A stretch of DNA of 26,971 nucleotides from an uncultured Alphaproteobacteria bacterium (GTDB lineage Bacteria; Pseudomonadota; Alphaproteobacteria; RUG11792). The position numbers and the translations under genes were made by a program. The notes beneath the pieces were generated by a model, which was not told the origin of the DNA, ran no database searches, and worked only from the letters and a program-made list of their open reading frames with translations. Within the stretch, counting starts at the first letter, position 1; the number at the start of each line of letters is the position of its first letter. The stretch is from the NCBI GenBank assembly GCA_958448685.1, contig CAUDEV010000007.1:1-26971 (forward strand). Reading direction: 5' to 3'. This document shows, one piece after another, positions 15,331 to 22,387 of this stretch.

Positions 15331-15370
15331 ACCGAGACTACTTTCAAATGAAGTCTCGGTATTTTTGTTT
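15331..15370 (+). terminator. Rho-independent terminator of pal
   Basis: ACCGAGACT (15331-15339) pairs perfectly with AGTCTCGGT (15352-15360) around a 12-base loop and is followed by ATTTTTGTTT. The next ATG (ftsB) is at 15371, directly after the T-rich tract. Confidence 0.88.
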
Positions 15371-15703
15371 ATGAAAATTACAAATTTTGTCGGAATTTCA
15401 AATAACATTAAGTTGATATACAAAATATCTGCAATTTTGCTTGTTTTTGTGTATTTCGTATTTCATGCTCTTAGTGGAGAAAATGGTTTAAGAGCTTATC
15501 TTGTCACTAGAAATCAATTGAAAAAGCAAACAGAGAAACTTGAACAGATAGAAAAAGTTTTGATATCTCTAAAACGGAATGTAAATTTACTTTCAAATGA
15601 ATCTTTGGATCTTGATTTATTAGAAGAACGTTGTAGAATAATATTAAATTACAGCGAGCCAAATGACGTTATTGTCCGAAATAAAACAATTTTAGATAAC
15701 TGA
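15371..15703 (+). CDS. ftsB: FtsB/DivIC-family cell division protein
   Basis: This bitopic inner-membrane division protein belongs to the FtsQLB-type complex that activates septal wall synthesis. One membrane helix (about 16-34) is followed by GENGLRAY, a coiled coil (about 45-75) and the C-terminal SLDLDLLEERCRIILNYSEPND motif (SLD-D-LEE-R) typical of alphaproteobacterial septum formation initiators. I chose the ATG at 15371. The open frame extends upstream to 15302, but that part is the pal terminator. The length of 110 is normal. The start directly follows the pal terminator, so expression must come from read-through or from a promoter inside pal. It is first in a tight run with the HIT gene, smpB, truA and the PRPP synthetase gene. 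Confidence 0.8.
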   Translation: MKITNFVGISNNIKLIYKISAILLVFVYFVFHALSGENGLRAYLVTRNQLKKQTEKLEQIEKVLISLKRNVNLLSNESLDLDLLEERCRIILNYSEPNDVIVRNKTILDN

Positions 15704-15705
15704 AT

Positions 15706-16122
15706 ATGGCTTTTGAATTAATTAATGCCTTTAAAAATAAGGATTTTATAATTGATTTGGATTTATGCAGAGTATTAATGGAAGACAAAGTTTTTCCCTG
15801 GATTTTATTAATACCAAGAATAAACGGCATAACACAAATGAATCAATTGAAAGAATCTGATAGTATACAATTAATAAAGGAAATAAATTTTGCGACAAAT
15901 ATTATGGAAAAAATATTTCCAACAGATAGGATAAATGTTGCCGCAATTGGAAACAAATCTCCTCAATTACATATTCACATAATTTCCAGAACAAAAAATG
16001 ACCCTTTATGGCCAGAAACAATTTGGGGACAAGAAATGGAGATTCTGGATAACAAGGAAAAAGAAAAGAGAATATATCTTTTAAAGAAGGCTTTTGAAAA
16101 TTCTGATTTAATGCTAAACTAA
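15706..16122 (+). CDS. HIT-family (histidine triad) protein
   Basis: This is a small HIT-fold protein; the family hydrolyses or transfers nucleotides (AMP-lysine, dinucleoside polyphosphates, nucleotide sugars). LCRVLMEDKVFPWILLIPR (20-38), RINVAAIGN (75-83) and the triad QLHIHIISR (87-95) are clear. The nucleophile-type H89 and H91 are kept, but the third triad position is Ile93. This matches the alphaproteobacterial subgroup with a trailing DPLWPETIWG segment (99-108). It starts two bases after ftsB and is probably co-transcribed. The substrate is unknown. Confidence 0.88.
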   Translation: MAFELINAFKNKDFIIDLDLCRVLMEDKVFPWILLIPRINGITQMNQLKESDSIQLIKEINFATNIMEKIFPTDRINVAAIGNKSPQLHIHIISRTKNDPLWPETIWGQEMEILDNKEKEKRIYLLKKAFENSDLMLN

Positions 16123-16148
16123 AATAGGCATTTTAAAGATTGTTTACA

Positions 16149-16634
16149 ATGACTTCAAAAGCTGATGAAAATTTCAAGGTAGTTGCTAAAAATAGGCGTG
16201 CTAAATTTGATTATGAAATTATAGATACACTTGAAGCCGGAATAATATTAACAGGATCTGAAGTAAAATCTATTCGAGGTGGAAAAGTAAGCATAAATGA
16301 AGCTTTTATAGGTCCTATGACGAATTCTAATGATATTTATTTGTTTAATGCTGATATTTCTCCATATGTTCAAGCAAGCTATAATAATCATGAACCGAAA
16401 CGTCCTCGTATTTTATTGTTGCATAAAATTCAAAGAGCAAGATTTTTGAATGCCATACAAAAAAAAGGTATGACTTTAATTCCACTTACAATGTATTTTA
16501 ATCATAAAGGAATATTGAAACTTAGCATAGCTTTGGCAAAGGGAAAAAATCTGATAGATAAACGAGAAACGATAAAAAAGAGAGAATGGAATATTGAGGA
16601 AAATCGTATATTAAGAAATTATAACAAACGATGA
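16149..16634 (+). CDS. smpB: SsrA-binding protein (tmRNA partner)
   Basis: SmpB binds tmRNA and carries it to stalled ribosomes for trans-translation. Family features are KVVAKNRRAKFDYEIIDTLEAGIILTG split over residues 10-37, SEVKSIRGGKVSINEAF, LTMYFNHKGILKLSIALAKGK and the conserved basic tail DKRETIKKREW. I chose the ATG at 16149; an in-frame TTG at 16140 would add three residues with no better ribosome binding site. The 161 residues are normal. The stop overlaps the truA start by four bases (ATGA). The tmRNA gene ssrA was not seen here. Confidence 0.96.
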   Translation: MTSKADENFKVVAKNRRAKFDYEIIDTLEAGIILTGSEVKSIRGGKVSINEAFIGPMTNSNDIYLFNADISPYVQASYNNHEPKRPRILLLHKIQRARFLNAIQKKGMTLIPLTMYFNHKGILKLSIALAKGKNLIDKRETIKKREWNIEENRILRNYNKR

Positions 16635-17392
16635 AAATCAAATTAACAATAGAATATGATGGCCTCAAATTTTTCGGATGGCAAAAACAGGAAAATTTCG
16701 ATTCTGTCCAAGAAACTGTTGAAACTGCAATAAATTCCGTCTTTGATAACAAGGAGCAAATCGACTTATTCGGAGCAGGAAGAACAGACACTGGAGTTCA
16801 TGCAACAGGTCAAATTGCTCATTTTGAACTCTTTAATCCTGAATTAATAAATATTTGGAAAAATAATTTAGGGAAATTTATTTTAGCTGTAAATTTTTAT
16901 CTTCAAGACAAAGGAACGTCTGTTACAAATGCCGAAATTGCGTCTGATGATTTTCATGCCAGGTTTTCTGCAAAAATGAGATATTATAAGTATATTATTT
17001 TTAATCGTAATATAAAATCTGTAATTTATGAAAATCGAGCTTGGCATATTGCACAAAAACTTGATGAAAATAAAATGAATAAAGCAGCACAATATTTCCT
17101 CGGTACTCATAATTTAAATGCTTTTCGTTCAGCACATTGTAATGCAGCTAATCCCATAAGGACTATTTCGGAAATTAGTGTATATAGAAAAGAAGATTTC
17201 ATAATAATGGAGATTGCGGCAAAATCATTCCTTCATAATCAGGTTAGAATAACCATGGGCACTTTAAAAGACATAGGTTTGGGAAAAATATCAGAAGATT
17301 CAATTACTCAGCTTTTAAAATCAGGAGACAGAACAAAAGCGGGAGTAACAGCTCCTCCTTATGGACTTTATTTGATTAAAGTTGATTATTAA
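16631..17392 (+). CDS. truA: tRNA pseudouridine(38-40) synthase
   Basis: TruA converts uridines 38-40 in the anticodon arm of many tRNAs to pseudouridine. The catalytic aspartate is D53 in GAGRTDTGVHA (48-58). IEYDGLKFFGWQKQ (7-20), DFHARFSAKMRYYKY, FRSAHC and the C-terminal FLHNQVRITMGTL complete the two-fold pseudouridine synthase domain. At 253 residues it is of standard length. Its ATG overlaps smpB, and its TAA is followed directly by the ATG of the PRPP synthetase gene, so it is central in an operon. Confidence 0.96.
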   Translation: MKIKLTIEYDGLKFFGWQKQENFDSVQETVETAINSVFDNKEQIDLFGAGRTDTGVHATGQIAHFELFNPELINIWKNNLGKFILAVNFYLQDKGTSVTNAEIASDDFHARFSAKMRYYKYIIFNRNIKSVIYENRAWHIAQKLDENKMNKAAQYFLGTHNLNAFRSAHCNAANPIRTISEISVYRKEDFIIMEIAAKSFLHNQVRITMGTLKDIGLGKISEDSITQLLKSGDRTKAGVTAPPYGLYLIKVDY

Positions 17393-18079
17393 ATGCCTAT
17401 TATTTTTGAAAAAAGCCAAAAAGAATTAGCGAAGCACTTTTTAAAAGATTTGAAAACCAATATTATCGAAGTTCAAATATCAAAATATCCTAATGGTGAG
17501 TTTCGCATTGATGAAATGGATATTAACTATAATCATATATTGGTTTTATTCCCCCAGTTTTCAAATTTAAATGATCGGTTAATTACGTTTTTCTTAATGT
17601 TAGGTTTATGTCAACAATGTAAAATTATAGATGTTTTTATTCCTTATGTCCCATATTCAAGACAAGATAAAAGCATATCATTTCAGTTGATTCTTAATAT
17701 AATTAGGTTTTTAAATGTTAGATATATAATAACCTTGGATATTCATAAAAACAATCAAGATAAATTTATTATAAATATTCTTCCGCATGAAATATATGGA
17801 CATAAATTTTTGAATCAGGAACTTGTTGTAGTTTCCCCGGACATTGGTGCAAAAGAACGGAGTGTAAAGTTTGCAAATTATCTAAAGACGGATTTGGTAA
17901 TAATTGATAAGAAAAATAATAAAACTACGAATCTTGACGTAGTTCAAAATCGAGGATGCTTAATAGTTGATGATATTATAGATTCTGGAAAAACTTTGAG
18001 AAATGCAATTGCTATATTGAAAAAAGCCGGAGCAAAAAATATAAAAAGCTGTATTACTCATAATTTCAAAAATTTATAA
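17393..18079 (+). CDS. Ribose-phosphate pyrophosphokinase, minimal divergent form
   Basis: The protein resembles PRPP synthetase, which makes phosphoribosyl pyrophosphate from ribose 5-phosphate and ATP for nucleotide synthesis. Matching signatures are YPNGEFRI (32-39), IPYVPYSRQDK (83-93), TLDIHKNNQ (114-122), VSPDIGAKERS (147-157) and the PRPP loop VDDIIDSGKTL (192-202). At 228 residues it is about 80 short of the usual 310-320; the losses are in the loops between the motifs, not the catalytic signatures. It could be a true but shortened enzyme or a related type I phosphoribosyltransferase-fold protein with another substrate. It directly abuts truA (TAAATG) with no gap and no visible ribosome binding site, so it is likely translated by coupling. 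Confidence 0.75.
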   Translation: MPIIFEKSQKELAKHFLKDLKTNIIEVQISKYPNGEFRIDEMDINYNHILVLFPQFSNLNDRLITFFLMLGLCQQCKIIDVFIPYVPYSRQDKSISFQLILNIIRFLNVRYIITLDIHKNNQDKFIINILPHEIYGHKFLNQELVVVSPDIGAKERSVKFANYLKTDLVIIDKKNNKTTNLDVVQNRGCLIVDDIIDSGKTLRNAIAILKKAGAKNIKSCITHNFKNL

Positions 18080-18083
18080 ATCT

Positions 18084-18124
18084 TTAATAATTTGTTAACA
18101 ATTTATTGTTACAATTTCTATAGG
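18084..18124 (+). promoter_or_regulatory. CtrA-type box and promoter for the helical secreted protein
   Basis: TTAA-TAATTTG-TTAAC (18084-18099) is a perfect match to the alphaproteobacterial CtrA consensus TTAA-N7-TTAAC. Its second half doubles as the -35 (TTAACA, 18095-18100), followed after 18 bases by TATAGG (18119-18124). That overlap with the -35 is the geometry of CtrA-activated promoters. A Shine-Dalgarno GGGAG lies at 18137-18141. Confidence 0.5.
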
Positions 18125-18151
18125 CATTGCCGACATGGGAGAATTATAAGT

Positions 18152-19180
18152 ATGAGATTTTTAAATAATATTCTTTATTTTTTGTTTCTTTTTATTCTCA
18201 CATTTTCTATTCGAAGCGAAAGCACTACTCTATCTCAGGATGATATAGCTAAACTACAGACTCTCTTGGATCAATCAAAACAAAATATTTTAAAAGAAGA
18301 TGAAAAAGAACAAAGTGATAAAACAATCGTAGATTCAAATTTTAAGCTTATTATAAAAGTTCAAGATCAAATCCGGGAAATTTTAGATTCCCGGCACGAT
18401 ATTTTGATTCAAAAACCAGATTGGTCACAAAAAGATATTTGTGATATTTTAAGAATTTTAACTTCTTGGGAATACTATAAAGATATAATCACTGATTTTA
18501 ATCTGTTTAAAGATCTCGAAAATACGTTGGGTGATATATCGGATTCGTATTCGAAATTTTCTAAAGAATTGAGATCTATGATCGATATTTTCAGAATAAT
18601 AGATTATTTAACAAAAAAAGAAAAAGCATTTTTAGAAAAAATTCAATCTTTTCCTAATGCGAAAATAATGTCAGAATCCTCAATTAATGAAGAATTGAAT
18701 TCTCTTTTCTTGCCATTAATGGAATATGCTCCAGACACATCTAAAACTTTGATTCGTAACTTGATAATAAAATTTGTAAAAACAAAATTTGGAACAGCTC
18801 CAAGAATTCCAAGCTATGTCATCTTTGGAATATTAAATTGTATGAATGAAGCATTAAGAGACCAATTCGAAAAATTTGAAACAACTAAAAAACAATTTAC
18901 AAGAAATCTAGATTCTTTAACGGATATAACAAATGAATTGCTAAAAGAAATAAAAGATTTAAAAACATCAGATAAAATTGCACAAAATATAGTTATTTAT
19001 TTAGACTGCTTGGAAAAATGCATAACAGAAATAAATGAATCAAATCAGAATGCTAGGAAAAGTTTTAATGAGTATAGCGAGAAAATATCGACGGTTTATT
19101 CTGAATTAAGCTCCCCGCTGGAAGAATGTTTAAATTCTCCAAAAAATCCGGAAATTTTTGATTTTTTAGAAAAAAATTAA
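18152..19180 (+). CDS. Secreted alpha-helical protein, unknown function
   Basis: I place the start at the ATG at 18152, ten bases after GGGAG; the longer open frame from 18092 lacks a ribosome site. The 342-residue product has a signal peptide (MRFLNNILYFLFLFILTFSIRS split before ES). The rest is almost entirely charged helix rich in Lys, Glu, Ile and Leu, with probable coiled-coil stretches near 250-330 and a single moderately hydrophobic region around 205-230 (RNLIIKFVKTKFG, YVIFGILNCMNE). No domain was recognised. It is preceded by a CtrA-type box and followed by two more exported-protein genes on the same strand. A secreted helical protein of this kind in a host-associated bacterium could be surface-bound or host-directed, but nothing in the sequence proves it. 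Confidence 0.75.
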   Translation: MRFLNNILYFLFLFILTFSIRSESTTLSQDDIAKLQTLLDQSKQNILKEDEKEQSDKTIVDSNFKLIIKVQDQIREILDSRHDILIQKPDWSQKDICDILRILTSWEYYKDIITDFNLFKDLENTLGDISDSYSKFSKELRSMIDIFRIIDYLTKKEKAFLEKIQSFPNAKIMSESSINEELNSLFLPLMEYAPDTSKTLIRNLIIKFVKTKFGTAPRIPSYVIFGILNCMNEALRDQFEKFETTKKQFTRNLDSLTDITNELLKEIKDLKTSDKIAQNIVIYLDCLEKCITEINESNQNARKSFNEYSEKISTVYSELSSPLEECLNSPKNPEIFDFLEKN

Positions 19181-19192
19181 CGTAATTTTAAT
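19177..19192 (+). promoter_or_regulatory. Near-consensus CtrA-type element
   Basis: TTAA-CGTAATT-TTAAT differs from TTAA-N7-TTAAC only in the last base. It overlaps the stop codon of the preceding gene and lies 34 bases before the small secreted-protein gene. No good -10 follows at the right distance, so this is weaker than the other two sites. Confidence 0.25.
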
Positions 19193-19225
19193 AAAATGAA
19201 ATTACCATTTTCCTAGGGGATGAAA

Positions 19226-19456
19226 ATGTCTTTACGTATGAAAAAATTAATATTGTGCACAATAGTTTTCATAAATCCACTTTATTCCGAAGAATATCCT
19301 GAACAGGATATAAAAATCTCATGTGATTGTGAAAATCAAAACGCTTGGAAAATAGAAAAAATTCCAGAATATATTGCAAAAAAACTTTTTGAAAATTACA
19401 AATATTTCATGACACAGCACTCCAAAACCACAATTGAGCAAAATAAACATCATTAA
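19226..19456 (+). CDS. Small secreted protein, unknown function
   Basis: The start is set at the ATG at 19226 because AGGGG (19215-19219) lies six bases upstream. The in-frame ATG at 19220 directly abuts that Shine-Dalgarno and would be poorly spaced. The 76-residue product begins with MSLRMKKLILCTIVFINP, a signal peptide ending near LYS-EE. The mature part of about 55 residues contains a CDC motif and a helical segment (IPEYIAKKLFENYKYF). The two cysteines could form a disulfide or bind metal after export. No family was recognised. It lies between the helical secreted protein and the patatin-like protein, suggesting a shared role. Confidence 0.6.
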   Translation: MSLRMKKLILCTIVFINPLYSEEYPEQDIKISCDCENQNAWKIEKIPEYIAKKLFENYKYFMTQHSKTTIEQNKHH

Positions 19457-19499
19457 ATATTTAACTATATATTATTTTTAAGCATATATTTTTCTTTTG

Positions 19500-19537
19500 T
19501 TAACTAAATTTTAACTTTTTGAATATAGAATTAATAT
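19500..19537 (+). promoter_or_regulatory. CtrA-type box upstream of the patatin-like gene
   Basis: TTAA-CTAAATT-TTAAC (19500-19515) is a perfect CtrA consensus. The second half could act as a -35 (TTAACT, 19511-19516), with TAATAT (19532-19537) 15 bases later as a weak -10. Transcription would start near 19544. A Shine-Dalgarno GGAG (19556-19559) lies seven bases before the ATG. Confidence 0.45.
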
Positions 19538-19566
19538 TGAAGAGAAAAACTTAACGGAGAAATTTT

Positions 19567-20769
19567 ATGAATACAAAATTTTTAATTTCAACAATGCTAT
19601 CAATACCACTTTTTATTGAAGCAGTATCATCTGCAGAGTTAAAGCCTTCAGAGCAATTGAGAGGGGCTTTGGATGGGTTGGATATATCTAAAGTACAATG
19701 TTATTGTGTCTGCGAATTTGATGGAAAATCACAATTGGCAGCAGGAATCGAAATGTCCAAAATACTTGAAGAAGAATTAGCTGAAAATGAAGGTGTTGCG
19801 ACCGCAAAATTATCGGATTATACCGCAAAATTATCGGATTATTATATAGATGGCTTTATTGGTATTTCATCTGGTGCATTAATAGCATCACATTTAGCTT
19901 TGGGCGGCCATGCAGCTGATATTGAAGAATCTTTGAGATCGTTGACCAGCAAGATGATTGCACCAAAAAGTCTCTCAGGATGTCTAGCTTGTGTTGGGAA
20001 AACTACTCAGCTAGCATCATATTTTATTGATTCTTCTAATGATGATTTTGATGATTCCGAAAAAATGGAAAATAATTATGATGGAATAGTGATGAACTCA
20101 GATGCTATAAGCGCAATCTCACATATCACTTCAGGAACAGATTATGACTTGAAATCTGGATTAACTATATTATCTACAAGTGAAAATCCTGATTTTTCAG
20201 AACAGGCTATCGCTGCGATAAAAGAAGCAGATAATGCCACTAAGAAGAATATGACAAAATTTGCATTTGATACGATATTGGATGCAGCGAAAACTGTCAC
20301 ATCTATTACTATGGGAGCGGCTGGCTCAAGAATTAATCAAACAGCAGCTCAGAAAGCCTTGGATATAATGACTAAAGTTGGAAAAGGGGCTGAAAGAATA
20401 GACAGTACCCTGAATAATACTTTATTTAAGCAAAACTTAACTAGAAATTTAGCAACGCCAACTGCCGAATGTCCTGTTTTAGTTATTGACTTAAAAGCAA
20501 AGACAGGAGATGGAAATGCTATAAAAACAACTATGTCACAAGAATTCAGAGACAATTTTGTAAAAGTAACCTATTTGACCGAGATTCCATTATCGCTATA
20601 TCCAAGCAAAAAGCTGCCTTTTGAAACTATAGAGCGGCACATAGATCTTTCAATAAAAGATTGTATGCAAAGCATAAGGCTTGATAGCGCAAAAGCTACT
20701 GATATATTAACGGATTTTTTAACAGCTGTGAAACTGAAAAAATGTGAAACTGAAAAAACTGCTGAATAA
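19567..20769 (+). CDS. Secreted divergent patatin-like phospholipase
   Basis: A signal peptide (about 1-23, ending SSA-EL) leads a 400-residue protein. The lipase motif GISSG (99-103) with nucleophile S101 sits in DGFIGISSGALIASHLALG, the strand-elbow-helix layout of patatins. YDGIVMNSDAISAI (171-184) matches the second catalytic block DGG-x3-NNP-x3-A, giving the dyad partner D172. The glycine-rich oxyanion loop DGGGxRG is degenerate here (EFDGKSQLAAG, 50-60), so activity is uncertain. Members of this family cleave acyl chains from phospholipids, and intracellular bacteria use secreted ones on host membranes. A duplicated TAKLSDY block precedes the nucleophile. The assignment rests on motif order and spacing; overall similarity is low. 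The C-terminal half (about 190-400) was not recognised. Confidence 0.62.
   Translation: MNTKFLISTMLSIPLFIEAVSSAELKPSEQLRGALDGLDISKVQCYCVCEFDGKSQLAAGIEMSKILEEELAENEGVATAKLSDYTAKLSDYYIDGFIGISSGALIASHLALGGHAADIEESLRSLTSKMIAPKSLSGCLACVGKTTQLASYFIDSSNDDFDDSEKMENNYDGIVMNSDAISAISHITSGTDYDLKSGLTILSTSENPDFSEQAIAAIKEADNATKKNMTKFAFDTILDAAKTVTSITMGAAGSRINQTAAQKALDIMTKVGKGAERIDSTLNNTLFKQNLTRNLATPTAECPVLVIDLKAKTGDGNAIKTTMSQEFRDNFVKVTYLTEIPLSLYPSKKLPFETIERHIDLSIKDCMQSIRLDSAKATDILTDFLTAVKLKKCETEKTAE
19801..19842 (+). repeat. Perfect 21-base tandem duplication in the patatin-like gene
   Basis: Two identical 21-base units (19801-19821 and 19822-19842) encode TAKLSDY twice, in frame, about ten residues before the catalytic GISSG. 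Complete identity of the units indicates a recent duplication or a repeat that changes copy number. Confidence 0.95.
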
Positions 20770-20781
20770 ATTTTGAATTAC

Positions 20782-20803
20782 GCCACGTTTGTAAAAACGT
20801 GGC
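20782..20803. terminator. Hairpin between convergent patatin-like and DsbA-like genes
   Basis: GCCACGTTT (20782-20790) and AAACGTGGC (20795-20803) pair perfectly around the loop GTAA. AAATTTT follows on the plus strand. It sits 12 bases after the patatin-like stop and 23 bases from the convergent gene end, so it may work for both directions, although the T tract is weak. Confidence 0.65.
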
Positions 20804-20826
20804 AAATTTTCATAAAAATTATAGTA

Positions 20827-21480
20827 TTAATTTTTTATATCGTAGAGATTTTTATAAACTTTGTCCTTATTGACAACTAGAGGTAAGTTAATTTCTTTTG
20901 AGTCTGATATAGATGAGAGATATTTTATAGATTTCGAATAATCATTAAAGAGCGAAAGTTCAAATTTTCCTTTCATTTTCGGATAAGCTTTTTGTATTTT
21001 ATCTTCAGAAAAACCGAACTCATGAGCTCCGACTTGAAATTTTATCATTTCAGGATCCTTTTTAGAGCCTTTAAATAGCAATTGTTCCTCATCTGTTGGA
21101 GATATTTGATTTATTGTTGCTAATATCCTTTTTATATAGTTTTTAAAAATTAAGAAGAATAAATTCTCATCTTGCGTTTCATTGTTAAGTAATTTTATAA
21201 TGAAAATGTCTTTTGCGCTTGCAGGCAAAAATTTTATAACAATATGTTTATTATTTCCATCTTTTTCTAGAAATTTTTCCAAATCTTCAATTATGAATCT
21301 TGCGCAATGCAAACAGGAAGGAGCTATATAGATATATATTATATTTCCATCTGTTTTATTTCCTAAATGAATTTCGGTTATCAGTTGTTGGGTTTCAAAA
21401 TTATCATTTAAATCATTAAAAATTTGTGAATTCGTTGAAAAAATAAAAAAGAAAGAGCATAACAATAATCTCAACAACAT
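20827..21480 (-). CDS. Exported thioredoxin-fold, DsbA-like protein
   Basis: A signal peptide (about 1-18) precedes a thioredoxin-like fold with the redox pair C56-L-H-C59 in YIAPSCLHCARF and a candidate cis-proline, P200, in EINLPLVVN. A helical insertion of roughly 95-185 lies between them, as in DsbA. Periplasmic proteins of this kind oxidise or rearrange disulfides in exported proteins. The 217 residues are close to the usual length. No dsbB is visible here. It ends opposite the secreted-protein cluster, whose members carry cysteines (patatin-like CYCVC, small protein CDC) and could be its clients; that link is inferred. DsbC- or DsbG-like function is also possible. Confidence 0.75.
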   Translation of the reverse strand: MLLRLLLCSFFFIFSTNSQIFNDLNDNFETQQLITEIHLGNKTDGNIIYIYIAPSCLHCARFIIEDLEKFLEKDGNNKHIVIKFLPASAKDIFIIKLLNNETQDENLFFLIFKNYIKRILATINQISPTDEEQLLFKGSKKDPEMIKFQVGAHEFGFSEDKIQKAYPKMKGKFELSLFNDYSKSIKYLSSISDSKEINLPLVVNKDKVYKNLYDIKN

Positions 21481-21533
21481 TTGTCAACTCTCAAAATATC
21501 CTACAACCATAGATATATTATAATATAATAAAA

Positions 21534-22064
21534 TTAATTTTTAGTAAATTCTTGATCTTTTTGCGCAAATTGATCAAAATATATTTTAAAATCTTTGAAA
21601 ACTTCCAGATAAAGTGATCTTTTAAAGTGAACAGAGAGTCTTATAATATTACCCGGACTCATCCATCTCCAAGAATCAAATTCACTATGTTCTGATGATT
21701 TTAAATTAATATCTTCATCTTTTCCTAAAAATCTCATTAAAAACCATTTTTGCCTTTGCCCAATAAAATTATGATCTTTTCTGCGTAACCCAAATGGGAC
21801 TATATATTCCAGCCAGTTCGTTGTTTCTGCTATAATTTTGACATTATTTGTTCCTAATTCTTCATCAAGCTCACGCATAACTGCCTCAATTGGAGTTTCT
21901 CCTTCTTCAATTCCTCCCTGAGGCATTTGCCAAGGTTTTTTTAAAAACCAGGAAACCATTTTGGTGTTAATTGAGTTTCTTTTTCCTGCGAATATCTTAT
22001 TTTGATCATTTAATAAAACCATTCCGACTCCTGATCTGAATTGGTCTTTATAAATGCTACTCAT
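21534..22064 (-). CDS. rppH: RNA pyrophosphohydrolase (Nudix)
   Basis: RppH removes pyrophosphate from the 5' end of mRNA and so starts RNase E-dependent decay; alphaproteobacterial members were long annotated as dinucleoside polyphosphate hydrolases. The Nudix box fits G-x5-E-x7-REUxEExGU exactly at residues 50-72 (GGIEEGETPIEAVMRELDEE and LGT). RSGVGMVLLND (10-20), KKPWQMPQGG (42-51) and the RQKWF segment are typical. The 176 residues are slightly longer than the usual 160-170. Its ATG overlaps the stop of the upstream small membrane-protein gene by four bases. Confidence 0.93.
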   Translation of the reverse strand: MSSIYKDQFRSGVGMVLLNDQNKIFAGKRNSINTKMVSWFLKKPWQMPQGGIEEGETPIEAVMRELDEELGTNNVKIIAETTNWLEYIVPFGLRRKDHNFIGQRQKWFLMRFLGKDEDINLKSSEHSEFDSWRWMSPGNIIRLSVHFKRSLYLEVFKDFKIYFDQFAQKDQEFTKN

Positions 22065-22249
22065 AAAAAATCTCTCTTTCTTATATTTTTTATTCTAACA
22101 TAATGCGCTAAAAATATCAATCCCGTATAAAACATTGAAATTCGGAGATTCCAAAATTCATAAAATTCAATAAAATTTGAGAAAAATGAGAGCATCCATT
22201 TGTAAAAGAGGGCTAAAGATAGAACTATAATTAAGCAGACTATCAGCAA
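22061..22249 (-). CDS. Small two-helix membrane protein, unknown function
   Basis: This 62-codon frame starts with TTG at 22249 and ends in an ATGA overlap with rppH, which suggests translational coupling. The product has hydrophobic stretches at about 1-19 and 38-50 with a basic end (RIKNIRKRDFL). No recognised family. The TTG start has no clear Shine-Dalgarno sequence; the next ATG (22195) would leave 44 residues and a single helix. The coupling geometry is the main argument that the gene is real. Confidence 0.4.
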   Translation of the reverse strand: MLIVCLIIVLSLALFYKWMLSFFSNFIEFYEFWNLRISMFYTGLIFLAHYVRIKNIRKRDFL

Positions 22250-22387
22250 ATAGATAAGTTAACTGTGCGTAAATTGGCCTTGTAATATTCAACTCCCCAT
22301 CTTATTTAATTGCTCGTTTTTCCCTATCTTTTTTCTTATCCATATATCTTTTCACTTCACACAAATTTTTGGACTATTTAAAATAAC

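Noticed and set aside
15302..15370. N-terminal extension of ftsB
   Set aside because: The extension would translate the pal stop region and its terminator hairpin, and the real ATG at 15371 gives a normal FtsB length.
18092..18151. Upstream extension of the helical secreted protein
   Set aside because: It would begin inside the CtrA-type box and place 20 residues before the signal peptide. The ATG at 18152 has a well-spaced Shine-Dalgarno.
22250..22387. A 13-codon minus-strand frame after the RND permease (MDKKKDREKRAIK)
   Set aside because: It is highly charged and very short, with no ribosome site. The gap shows a purine-rich minus strand and no clear terminator, but nothing I can call a gene.
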